Assembly (NCBI GenBank): GCA_003158885.1
Contig: PMLN01000395.1
Span: 222-5,390, forward strand
Length of the DNA: 5,169 nucleotides
DNA from: Anaerolineae bacterium
GTDB taxonomy: Bacteria > Chloroflexota > Anaerolineae > Anaerolineales > Villigracilaceae
Direction: 5' to 3'
Shown here: in pieces, positions 1 to 5,169 of the stretch
How positions within the stretch are numbered: the stretch's first letter is position 1
Layout: every line of letters starts with the position of its first letter
The notes under the pieces: model-generated
Seen by the model: the letters and a program-made list of their open reading frames with translations, nothing else
Told to the model about the DNA's origin: nothing
The model's database searches: none
Translations under genes and position numbers: made by a program

Positions 1-2
1 TT

Positions 3-425
3 GCCACGGGTCTCGACCAGATTCCGGGGCCGCCGGAAGAATTGCCAAGCCAGTTGAGCAGCGACCTGACCTTCGAAGGCATGAAGCCGCCCACCTTGAA
101 CATTGCCAATGTTTCGCTGGACCAGGTCAAAGACTTCGAGCAGGTGGCGGGGAAAGTGCCCGTAATCCTCATCAACCAGCCGATGCAGGTGTTGACGAAC
201 GTTCCGAACAGCGATGTGCGCTACAATGATTACTATCCGCGCTGGGTGTATGACCAATACCGGCAATACCTGAGCGCGGCGGCGCAGAATCATTGGAACT
301 ATCTCGACCTGTGGAATATCTTCCCGCCGGAATACTTTACCGACACACCCCTGCACCTGATCCCTAATGGCGAGGCGGAGCTCGCGAAAACGATCGCGCC
401 GGCCGTTATCAAAGGATGCCCATGA
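3..425 (+). CDS. SGNH/GDSL-type hydrolase, C-terminal part (5' end outside window)
   Basis: The frame is open from the left edge to the TGA at 423-425, giving 140 residues of a longer protein; no start codon can be assigned. The best clue is the end: 'YLDLWNIFPPEYFTDTPLHLIPNGEAELAKTI' style sequence, in which an Asp (codon 342) and a His (codon 354) precede a Gly and a final helix. This is the layout of the last catalytic block of SGNH/GDSL hydrolases, including the DltD/AlgX-like members that work with MBOAT acyltransferases on cell-surface glycans. Here the spacing is D-x-x-x-H rather than the usual D-x-x-H. An earlier 'VPVILINQPMQV' strand fits a central beta strand of the fold. The catalytic Ser block would lie upstream, outside the window, so activity cannot be judged. 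The stop overlaps the start of the next gene, so the two are probably translationally coupled. A secreted esterase or acyltransferase acting on an envelope polymer is a reasonable inference, not a demonstrated role. Confidence 0.7.
   Translation, partial: ATGLDQIPGPPEELPSQLSSDLTFEGMKPPTLNIANVSLDQVKDFEQVAGKVPVILINQPMQVLTNVPNSDVRYNDYYPRWVYDQYRQYLSAAAQNHWNYLDLWNIFPPEYFTDTPLHLIPNGEAELAKTIAPAVIKGCP
411..416 (+). promoter_or_regulatory. Ribosome binding site AAAGGA for the lipoprotein gene
   Basis: AAAGGA lies five bases before the ATG at 422. It decides between two in-frame starts: the ATG at 416 overlaps this site and has no Shine-Dalgarno sequence at a usable distance, while the ATG at 422 is well spaced and forms an ATGA overlap with the upstream stop codon. 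Confidence 0.6.
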
Positions 426-1087
426 AAAACAAGCTGTATGACACTGCGAAGAACTTTTCCCTGCCGCGATCCATAGTTTCCCTCGTTTCATTCAGCGCCG
501 TCTTGCTCTGCCTGTTATCTGCCTGTGCGCCAAAGCCAAATCCCGATCTACAGATCCAATTGGCCGTCGCCCAAACCGTTGCAGCGATACCCACCACCAC
601 GCCTTATCCAACGCCGCGCATTCCTCCCACAGGGACGCCGATGAACTTAAGCGGCCTGTTCTGTGAATACCAATTCTGCATCGGCCATCCGGTCTCGATC
701 GCCTTCTTCGACCTGGATGCGCAGCGGAATCCGCAGGCGCCCAGCAGTGTCACGCAAGGAATGCTGGTGGCGTATGATCCGAGTTTATTCATCCAAGTCA
801 TCTGGCAGGATGCCACGGGCGCGAATGACGCCTCGTTCATGCTGGATACGATCATGGACAGCAAGGTGGATGCACGCGGCGGCGACTTGAAAGCGTTTCA
901 AATTAACGGCCTGAATATTGATTACATTCCGATCAAAAGCACCGCAACTCCCTCCCTGCCCTACGGCGGCGCGGCGGCCTGGCTGTGCGGCGGGAGAGCC
1001 TTTGCATGGAAAGCCTATACGCCCCAGGCCGAACTGGTGACAAGCCTGTTCAACGAAGCGTTACAAAAGTTTCGATGCAATCCATGA
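422..1087 (+). CDS. Putative lipoprotein of unknown function
   Basis: The product has 221 residues from the ATG at 422 (223 if the ATG at 416 is used). The N terminus is a lipoprotein signal peptide: a basic region, a hydrophobic core 'SLVSFSAVLLCLL' and a lipobox 'LSAC' with the lipidated Cys at residue 35. The mature protein should be anchored to the outer face of the membrane. It continues with 'LQIQLAVAQTVAA' and a Thr/Pro-rich linker at about residues 58-73, then a globular domain of about 145 residues. That domain has four Cys (81, 86, 189, 219), which could form two disulfides in an extracytoplasmic protein. I do not recognise the domain. The linker style is common in Chloroflexota lipoproteins that hold a domain away from the membrane. 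The gene overlaps the upstream hydrolase gene by four bases and is followed 14 bases later by the radical SAM gene, so all three are probably co-transcribed. The lipoprotein call is firm; the function is unknown. Confidence 0.85.
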   Translation: MKNKLYDTAKNFSLPRSIVSLVSFSAVLLCLLSACAPKPNPDLQIQLAVAQTVAAIPTTTPYPTPRIPPTGTPMNLSGLFCEYQFCIGHPVSIAFFDLDAQRNPQAPSSVTQGMLVAYDPSLFIQVIWQDATGANDASFMLDTIMDSKVDARGGDLKAFQINGLNIDYIPIKSTATPSLPYGGAAAWLCGGRAFAWKAYTPQAELVTSLFNEALQKFRCNP

Positions 1088-1101
1088 ACGCCAAGGCATA
1101 A

Positions 1102-2400
1102 ATGCCTGAAAAAGCCCAACGGCGAAGACTTCTTTTGATCACGGCCTCCTCCCCTGCCATTCAAAAAGTGCGGCGAGCGCGGGTCTTAAACTTCCAACAG
1201 ATCACAATGCCCTATCTGGCAGCTTTTGTGCCAAAGCAGTGGGAAGTAACCCATATTGATGAAGCGATAACGCCCGTTGACGTTACGCGGCAAGTTGATC
1301 TGGTGGCCATTACCTTCCATACGCCCAGCGCCCCACACGTGTATGAACTGGCCGCACAATTTCGGAAACGGGGCATCCCGGTGGCGCTCGGCGGCCCACA
1401 CGTGACGCTGGTGCCCGATGAAGCCCAGGCTCAGGCGGATGTGATCTTTGTGGGGGAAGCGGAGTTAACCTGGCCTCGATTCCTGAACGATTTTGAAACG
1501 GGTCAATACGCCCCGCGCTATGTTTCAGAAAGCCCGCCCGCACTGGACGATGCCCCGATGGCGTGCAAGGAACTCTATCACCGTCACGATTACACGGCCG
1601 GCAGGTTGTTCGCCACGCGCGGCTGCGCCTATGGATGCGACTTTTGTGCGCTGGCGGTGATGTACCAACGCAAGGTTCGCAAACGCCCCGTGGCATCCGT
1701 CGCAGAGGAATACGCCTCGTTTCCTGGAAAAGTGATCATCTTTTGGGATGACAATCTTGCCAATGATCGGGAATACGCCAAGGAACTATTCCGCGCCATC
1801 ACACCTCATCGAAAATGGTGGAGCAGTCAGGCCAGCATTCAGGCCGGGGAAGATGAAGAATTCCTGGAACTGGCGGCGCGCAGCGGCTGCAAGCAATTAT
1901 TCATCGGCTTGGAATCCATTTCTCAAGCCAGCATGAACGAAGTTCACAAGGGATTCAACCGCGTGGAAAACTACGCCCGCATCATCGAGCGCATCCACGC
2001 ATATGGCATTGCGGTGCAGGCGGGAATCGTATTCGGGTTCGACAGCGATACGGAGACGATCTTCGATGAAACGCTGGATTTTCTGGAAAGCGCAGGGGTG
2101 CAGAACGTCACCTTCAACATGCTGACACCCTATCCGGGAACACCGCTCTACCGGCGCCTGGAGGCTGAAGGAAGAATCTTGACACGCGATTGGAGCAAAT
2201 ATAACAGCCGGGAAGATGTGGTGTTCCAGCCGCGACACATGGAACCCGACACCTTGTTGGAAGGGTATCGGAGCGCCAATCGAAGGTTCTATTCCGCTGA
2301 AAGCATTACCCGGAGATTATCGCATTCGCCGGTGGGGTTATGGTGGAGCCTGCCGCTCAACATAGCCTATACTTTAGCGTTCCGATATCATGGCAAATAA
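1102..2400 (+). CDS. Cobalamin-binding-domain radical SAM protein (BchE/HpnJ-like architecture)
   Basis: A complete 432-residue protein. Residues about 30-135 look like a Rossmann-type B12-binding domain: 'VDLVAITFHT', 'GIPVALGGPHVTLVPDEA' (GGPH at 97-100) and 'ADVIFVGEAE'. The D-x-H-x-x-G motif that gives the lower axial ligand in many such domains is absent. The radical SAM core follows, with the CxxxCxxC iron-sulfur motif at C175, C179 and C182 ('RGCAYGCDFCAL'), 'FWDDN' at 214-218, 'FIGLES' at 267-272 and 'GIVFGFDSDT' around 308-317. The C-terminal part ('LTPYPGTPLYRRLEAEGRI', then 'DW.KYN..DVVFQP') resembles the DUF4070-type tail of these enzymes. The family uses a 5'-deoxyadenosyl radical for methylation, ring formation or other rearrangements, often on lipids, tetrapyrroles or natural products. 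The substrate here cannot be read from the sequence. The start is the ATG at 1102, preceded by AAGG at 1093-1096; a stop codon lies just upstream in frame. It probably ends the operon begun by the hydrolase and lipoprotein genes. Family call strong, substrate unknown. Confidence 0.9.
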   Translation: MPEKAQRRRLLLITASSPAIQKVRRARVLNFQQITMPYLAAFVPKQWEVTHIDEAITPVDVTRQVDLVAITFHTPSAPHVYELAAQFRKRGIPVALGGPHVTLVPDEAQAQADVIFVGEAELTWPRFLNDFETGQYAPRYVSESPPALDDAPMACKELYHRHDYTAGRLFATRGCAYGCDFCALAVMYQRKVRKRPVASVAEEYASFPGKVIIFWDDNLANDREYAKELFRAITPHRKWWSSQASIQAGEDEEFLELAARSGCKQLFIGLESISQASMNEVHKGFNRVENYARIIERIHAYGIAVQAGIVFGFDSDTETIFDETLDFLESAGVQNVTFNMLTPYPGTPLYRRLEAEGRILTRDWSKYNSREDVVFQPRHMEPDTLLEGYRSANRRFYSAESITRRLSHSPVGLWWSLPLNIAYTLAFRYHGK

Positions 2401-2480
2401 TCCGATGCAGATGGAATGAGCCAGCTTCATTGCGCCATTTCTCTGCGGTGTGCAAGGGCCGGCCCATTGAAACGCGGGGT

Positions 2481-2564
2481 GAACACTACTATCCTCAGGC
2501 GGTGCAGATCGTGGATTGGTATCATGCCGCAGACCATCTCAAACGCTTGAGCCTAACCGCATTC
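2481..2564 (+). pseudogene. Transposase remnant (ISKra4-like 'IVDWYHAADHL' motif)
   Basis: About 28 codons read 'EHYYPQAVQIVDWYHAADHL' and continue to 'LTAF'. The pattern 'A-x-x-IVD-x-YHA-x-x-HL' is a hallmark of transposases of the ISKra4 group and related families, where it lies in the catalytic core after a 'GDGA.WIW' segment. Neither the upstream motif nor the downstream part of a transposase is present in any frame nearby, so only a sliver survives. The surrounding frame is open from about 2340 to 2654 but the rest does not resemble a protein, and its first part overlaps the radical SAM gene. I see no terminal inverted repeats or target-site duplication. The fragment is probably a decayed or deleted insertion sequence. 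The identification rests on a single short motif recalled from memory. Confidence 0.5.
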
Positions 2565-2646
2565 TCTGTACCGCACTCCCATTCGCTGTTTGACAACCTT
2601 TGCGTGCACACGAAATTTTCCACATTCATACGTCGCTTGTGCAAGG

Positions 2647-2655
2647 TGATATAAT
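2647..2655 (+). promoter_or_regulatory. Extended -10 promoter for sucC
   Basis: TGATATAAT is a perfect match to the bacterial extended -10 element (TGn followed by TATAAT at 2650-2655). Transcription would begin near 2662, leaving a leader of about 27 bases before the sucC ATG. There is no good -35 hexamer at 16-18 bases; the nearest is TTCATA at 2625-2630 with a 19-base spacer. That is acceptable, because extended -10 promoters depend less on a -35. No operator-like repeat is visible around it. This is the only convincing promoter in the window and probably drives sucCD. Confidence 0.6.
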
Positions 2656-2677
2656 CCGCGTGCTTTAAATCCATTAA

Positions 2678-2683
2678 AAAGGG
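2678..2683 (+). promoter_or_regulatory. Ribosome binding site AAAGGG for sucC
   Basis: AAAGGG ends five bases before the ATG at 2689 and supports that start. The resulting N terminus 'MKLHEYQSKQIF' matches the usual start of SucC proteins. Confidence 0.6.
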
Positions 2684-2688
2684 CATAT

Positions 2689-3822
2689 ATGAAACTCCAT
2701 GAGTATCAGTCGAAACAAATATTTGCCAAGTATGGCATTCCGATCCCCAAGGGAAGGGTGGCGGCTACCGCAAGCGAGGCGAAAGCAATCGCCGAAGAGT
2801 TGGGTGGCCGCGTTGTTATTAAATCGCAGGTGTTGGTGGGGGGACGCGGGAAGGCCGGCGGGGTGAAGCTGGCCAAGGATCCGGCAGAGGCCGAACAGCT
2901 TGCGACTCAGATCCTGGCCATGGAAATCAAAGGCCTGCCGGTGCGCAAGGTGCTGGTGGATGAGGCGGCGGCCATCGAAAAGGAAATCTATTTTTCCATT
3001 ACCAATGACCGGGCGGCGCGCAAGCCGGTCATGATGGCGTCCGCGGCGGGGGGCATGGAGATCGAGGAAGTGGCGGCCAAGACGCCGGAGAAGATCATCA
3101 AGCTGCACATCGATCCGCTGCTGGGATTGCGCGATTATCAGGCGCGCGATATCGCCGCGTTCATTGACCTGCCGCGCGAGTATTGGAAGGATTTCAACAA
3201 GATCGCAATGGGGCTGTGGCAGGCGTACACGCAGACCGACGCGTCGCTGGCGGAGATCAACCCGCTGGTCATCACGAAGGATAAGCGCCTGATCGCACTG
3301 GACGGGAAGATGATCATAGACGATAACGCCATGTTCCGTCACACGGACCTGGCGGAGATGCGCGATTTGGACGAAGAGGCACCCGCGGAAGTGGAAGCGC
3401 GCAAGTACGGGCTTTCGTTCATCAAGCTGGATGGAAACATCGGCTGCATGGTCAATGGCGCGGGGCTGGCAATGACCAGCATGGATATCGTCAAGTTGTT
3501 CGGCGGCGAACCGGCGAACTTCCTGGATATCGGCGGGGGCGCGGGCGCGGATAAGGTCGCGGCGGCGATGCGCATCATCCTGTCGGACCCGAACGTGAAG
3601 GCGGTATTGCTCAACATCTTCGGCGGCATCACGCGCTGTGACGAAGTGGCGCGCGGCATCCTGGCGGCAATGAAGGAAGTGAAGCCGAAGGTGCCGATGG
3701 TGGTGAGGCTGGTGGGCACGAACGCGGAGGAGGGCCGCAAGCTGCTGGCCGATGCGAAGATGATCACCGCCGATACGCTGGCGGACGCGGCGAAGAAGGC
3801 TGTGGCCGCGGCGAAGGGTTAA
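2689..3822 (+). CDS. sucC: Succinyl-CoA synthetase beta subunit
   Basis: The product has 377 residues, close to the 388 of E. coli SucC. With the alpha subunit it interconverts succinyl-CoA + NDP + phosphate and succinate + CoA + NTP in the TCA cycle, in the cytoplasm. The N-terminal ATP-grasp domain starts with the typical 'MKLHEYQSKQIFAKYGIPIP' and shows the nucleotide-binding 'VIKSQVLVGGRGKAGGV' (K45, GGRGK 51-55). The 'EINPL' motif (N191) and 'ALDGK' (D205) supply the metal ligands. The C-terminal CoA-ligase domain has 'NGAGLAM' (256-262), 'NFLDIGGGA' (277-285) and 'NIFGGITRCD' (309-318), which help bind succinate and the phosphohistidine loop of the partner. All key motifs are intact. 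ATP versus GTP preference cannot be told by eye. It has its own promoter at 2647-2655 and is followed by sucD after a 63-base gap containing a perfect palindrome. Confidence 0.98.
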   Translation: MKLHEYQSKQIFAKYGIPIPKGRVAATASEAKAIAEELGGRVVIKSQVLVGGRGKAGGVKLAKDPAEAEQLATQILAMEIKGLPVRKVLVDEAAAIEKEIYFSITNDRAARKPVMMASAAGGMEIEEVAAKTPEKIIKLHIDPLLGLRDYQARDIAAFIDLPREYWKDFNKIAMGLWQAYTQTDASLAEINPLVITKDKRLIALDGKMIIDDNAMFRHTDLAEMRDLDEEAPAEVEARKYGLSFIKLDGNIGCMVNGAGLAMTSMDIVKLFGGEPANFLDIGGGAGADKVAAAMRIILSDPNVKAVLLNIFGGITRCDEVARGILAAMKEVKPKVPMVVRLVGTNAEEGRKLLADAKMITADTLADAAKKAVAAAKG

Positions 3823-3831
3823 ATTAAAAAT

Positions 3832-3864
3832 AAACCCTAAGGGTTTTGAAAACCCTTAGGGTTT
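3832..3864 (+). repeat. Perfect nested palindrome between sucC and sucD
   Basis: Two 16-base arms (3832-3847 and 3849-3864) are exact reverse complements around a single G at 3848. Each arm is itself a palindrome, AAACCCT-N-AGGGTTT, so the 33 bases contain four copies of one 7-mer in alternating orientation. In RNA it can fold either as one hairpin of about 14-15 base pairs or as two small hairpins of six pairs each. It starts nine bases after the sucC stop and ends nine bases before the sucD ribosome binding site. There is no U-run after the full hairpin, so a strong intrinsic terminator is unlikely. The first small hairpin is followed by UUUU and could cause pausing or partial attenuation. 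Setting the sucC:sucD ratio, protecting the sucC 3' end, or being a small mobile palindrome are all possible. Confidence 0.85.
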
Positions 3865-3872
3865 GAAACGAT

Positions 3873-3879
3873 AAGAGGA
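3873..3879 (+). promoter_or_regulatory. Ribosome binding site AAGAGGA for sucD
   Basis: The GAGG core at 3875-3878 lies seven bases before the ATG at 3886, a good Shine-Dalgarno site. It sits outside the palindrome, so sucD can start translation independently of sucC. Confidence 0.6.
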
Positions 3880-3885
3880 AATTCC

Positions 3886-4746
3886 ATGAGCATTCTTATT
3901 AACAAAAACACACGCTTGCTCGTCCAAGGAATCACGGGTAACGAGGGGTTGTTCCACACGCGGGCGATGATGGCGTACGGTACGAACGTGGTGGCAGGCA
4001 TGACGCCGGGTAAGGGCGGCGAATGGGTGGATGAGAAAATCCCGGTCTTTGATTCGGTCAAGGTGGCCGTGGATGCGACGGGCGCAAATTGCACTGTGAT
4101 CTTCGTACCGGCGCGCTTCGCTCCGGATGCAATGTATGAGGCGGCGGACGCCGGCATCCCCTTGATCGTGTGCATCACCGAGGGTGTGGCGGTGCAGGAT
4201 ATGATGCGCGTGCGCAATTATCTCGACCAGAAGAAGGTCAGGCTTTTGGGGCCGAATTGTCCCGGTCTGCTGACGCCAGGCGAGGCCAAGGTCGGGATCA
4301 TCCCCGGCGATATCGCCATCCCTGGTAATGTAGGTTGTGTGTCACGCTCGGGAACGTTGACCTACGAGGTCTTGTACGCGCTCAAACTGGCCGGCATGGG
4401 GGCTTCGACCTGCGTGGGCATCGGCGGCGACCCGATCAATGGTACAAATTTTGTGGATGTGCTGGAGATGTTCGAGCATGATCCACAGACGGAAAAAGTA
4501 GTGATGATCGGTGAGATCGGGGGGACGGATGAGGAGAACGCGGCGGAGTATATCGCGGCCAAGATGACGAAGCCGGTGGTGTCGTTCATCGCCGGGCAGA
4601 CGGCGCCTCCAGGCAAGCGCATGGGGCACGCCGGTGCGATCATCGATGGCGGTGCGGGCACGGCGGCGGGTAAGGTGAAGGCGCTGGAGGCCGCGGGTGT
4701 GAAGGTGGCGAAGCATCCGGAAGAGATACCGTTGTTGTTGAAGTAG
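3886..4746 (+). CDS. sucD: Succinyl-CoA synthetase alpha subunit
   Basis: The product has 286 residues, the normal length for SucD. This subunit binds CoA and carries the histidine that is phosphorylated during catalysis. The N-terminal CoA-binding Rossmann domain shows 'VQGITGNEGLFHT' (GITGNEG 15-21), 'GMTPGKGG' with K43, 'IFVPARFA' and 'CITEGV' (96-101). Next come 'LLGPNCPG' (120-127) and 'VSRSGTLTYE' (152-161). The active-site loop is 'GKRMGHAGAI', with the phosphorylated His at 248 (H246 in E. coli). The Glu of 'GEIGG' (E210) corresponds to the conserved Glu that contacts it. Everything needed for activity is present. It follows sucC in the same direction and probably shares its transcript. 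The stop is TAG at 4744-4746, and a 9-bp tandem repeat begins four bases later. Confidence 0.98.
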   Translation: MSILINKNTRLLVQGITGNEGLFHTRAMMAYGTNVVAGMTPGKGGEWVDEKIPVFDSVKVAVDATGANCTVIFVPARFAPDAMYEAADAGIPLIVCITEGVAVQDMMRVRNYLDQKKVRLLGPNCPGLLTPGEAKVGIIPGDIAIPGNVGCVSRSGTLTYEVLYALKLAGMGASTCVGIGGDPINGTNFVDVLEMFEHDPQTEKVVMIGEIGGTDEENAAEYIAAKMTKPVVSFIAGQTAPPGKRMGHAGAIIDGGAGTAAGKVKALEAAGVKVAKHPEEIPLLLK

Positions 4747-4750
4747 AGAT

Positions 4751-4831
4751 AGTCTAAAAAGTCTCAAAAGTCTTATAGGTCTAAAAAGTCTCAAAAGTCT
4801 AAAAGGTCTGAGAGGTCTGAAAGGTCTCTAT
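4751..4831. repeat. 9-bp tandem repeat, nine units, consensus RGTCTNAAA
   Basis: Nine contiguous units of exactly 9 bases start at 4751, 4760, 4769, 4778, 4787, 4796, 4805, 4814 and 4823. Every unit keeps GTCT at positions 2-5; the first base is A or G and the last four are mostly A-rich. Units 1-3 and 4-6 match at 24 of 27 positions, so there is a second-level 27-base period. Units near sucD mostly begin with A, and the last three all begin with G. No indel breaks the register. The array is noncoding: it starts right after the sucD stop and no ribosome binding site or start precedes it. Replication slippage explains its form; a role is unknown. Confidence 0.9.
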
Positions 4832-4848
4832 GCCACCTCGGCTAGACG

Positions 4849-4878
4849 CGTAGAGCCGCCGGTGAGGGCGGCTCTACG
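4849..4878 (+). terminator. GC-rich hairpin, possible terminator of sucCD
   Basis: Arms CGTAGAGCCGCC (4849-4860) and its exact reverse complement (4867-4878) form a 12-bp stem with a six-base loop GGTGAG. It lies about 100 bases after the sucD stop, between two convergent genes, where a terminator is expected. On the + strand it is followed by TTATAATCATCATT, which is T-rich but not a clean T-run. On the minus strand the following sequence is not T-rich. Hairpins of this type also occur as dispersed intergenic repeats in many genomes, so it could equally be a REP-like element. The structure is certain, its use as a terminator is not. Confidence 0.5.
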
Positions 4879-4890
4879 TTATAATCATCA

Positions 4891-4919
4891 TTGCCCCATC
4901 CGCACGGCGGACGCGGCAA
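4891..4919 (-). other. Small interrupted hairpin downstream of acpP
   Basis: An outer 5-bp stem (TTGCC at 4891-4895 with GGCAA at 4915-4919) and an inner 5-bp stem (TCCGC at 4899-4903 with GCGGA at 4907-4911) are separated by a symmetric 3-base internal loop. The terminal loop is three bases. It begins 12 bases after the acpP stop, reading the minus strand, and is followed there by ATGATGATTATAA. It may help end or stabilise the acpP transcript, but it lacks a T-run and could be chance. Confidence 0.3.
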
Positions 4920-4931
4920 CGAGGTCAAAGA

Positions 4932-5165
4932 TTACTTATGAGAGTCAATATAGTTGACGGCTTCGCCGACGGTGGTGATCTTTTGTGCGGCCTCGTCCGA
5001 GATCTCGGTCCCGAACTTGTCTTCGAAAGCCATGATGAGTTCAACGAGATCGAGTGAGTCCGCTTCCAAGTCCTCACGGAAACGGGCTTCCATTTTCACT
5101 TTGCTCTCATCCGCGCCCAACAGATCTACAATGATCTTCTTAATTTCGCTGAATGTGTCAGCCAT
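4932..5165 (-). CDS. acpP: Acyl carrier protein
   Basis: The product has 77 residues, the standard length for acyl carrier protein. ACP carries growing acyl chains as thioesters on a 4'-phosphopantetheine arm during type II fatty acid synthesis in the cytoplasm. The attachment site is Ser37 in 'EADSLDLVELIMAFEDKFG', a textbook DSL motif at the start of helix II. The protein is acidic and all-helical, with 'ISDEAAQKITTVGEAVNYI' forming the usual C-terminal helices. The ATG (complement of 5163-5165) is only four bases from the window edge, so the ribosome binding site and promoter are not visible. The gene is convergent with sucD. Fatty acid synthesis genes such as fabD, fabG or fabF may lie beyond the right edge, but nothing here shows that. 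A dedicated ACP for another pathway is possible, though the sequence looks like the housekeeping type. Confidence 0.96.
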   Translation of the reverse strand: MADTFSEIKKIIVDLLGADESKVKMEARFREDLEADSLDLVELIMAFEDKFGTEISDEAAQKITTVGEAVNYIDSHK

Positions 5166-5169
5166 GAGA

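Noticed and set aside
2415..2431. Inverted repeat AATGA/TCATT after the radical SAM stop as a terminator
   Set aside because: Only five base pairs, AT-rich, seven-base loop and no T-run; no better than chance.
2590..2595. Perfect TTGACA as a -35 element
   Set aside because: No hexamer 16-18 bases downstream matches TATAAT at more than three positions, and it is too far from the extended -10 at 2647-2655.
2340..2654. 104-codon plus-strand frame as an intact gene
   Set aside because: It starts inside the radical SAM gene, has no ribosome binding site, and only its middle portion resembles a protein family (the transposase remnant).
2674..3342. Long open frame of 222 codons on the minus strand, opposite sucC
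   Set aside because: It is antisense to the conserved sucC gene, is Arg/His/Leu-rich as expected of a shadow frame in GC-biased DNA, and shows no known motif.
4342..4794. Minus-strand open frame of 150 codons beginning inside the 9-bp repeat
   Set aside because: Its N terminus is a translation of the repeat (Leu/Arg periodicity) and the rest is antisense to sucD; no ribosome binding site or motif supports it.
4880..4885. TATAAT after the hairpin as a plus-strand promoter
   Set aside because: No TG extension and no -35-like hexamer at the right distance (that region is the GC-rich stem), and it would only transcribe antisense into acpP.
4747..4931. CRISPR array reading of the sucD-acpP repeats
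   Set aside because: The units are 9 bases long with no spacers between them, so this is a simple tandem repeat.

Overview
The window looks like chromosomal DNA from a Chloroflexota bacterium, most likely class Anaerolineae. The pointers are the lipoprotein at 422-1087, which carries an 'AVAQTVAA' stretch followed by a Thr/Pro-rich linker (a style common in Anaerolineae envelope lipoproteins), the moderately GC-rich coding sequence, and the short repeats and palindromes between genes. This placement is inference from style, not from a marker gene.

Left part (1-2400, + strand): three tightly packed genes, probably one operon running in from outside the window. They are the C-terminal end of an SGNH-type hydrolase, a lipoprotein of unknown function joined to it by an ATGA stop/start overlap, and a complete radical SAM protein with an N-terminal cobalamin-binding-like domain, starting 14 bases after the lipoprotein. 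The tight coupling suggests a shared envelope- or lipid-related role, but no substrate can be named.

Middle gap (2401-2688): no intact gene. It holds a short fossil of a transposase (about 28 codons with an 'IVDWYHAADHL' motif) and, at its right end, a consensus extended -10 promoter and a Shine-Dalgarno site for sucC.

Right part (2689-4746, + strand): sucC and sucD encode the beta and alpha subunits of succinyl-CoA synthetase. Both are full length with their active-site motifs intact. A perfect 16-bp inverted repeat, itself made of two smaller palindromes, separates them. The two subunits assemble into one enzyme that makes ATP (or GTP) from succinyl-CoA in the TCA cycle.

Right end (4747-5169): after sucD comes a 9-bp tandem repeat (nine units), then a strong GC-rich hairpin, then a smaller interrupted hairpin, and finally acpP (acyl carrier protein) on the minus strand, convergent with sucD. 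The start codon of acpP is in the window, but its upstream signals are not.

No clear new defence, mobile or biosynthetic system is visible. The points most worth a second look are the nested palindrome between sucC and sucD, the 9-bp repeat array, the transposase fossil, and the SGNH/lipoprotein/radical SAM gene set of unknown function.
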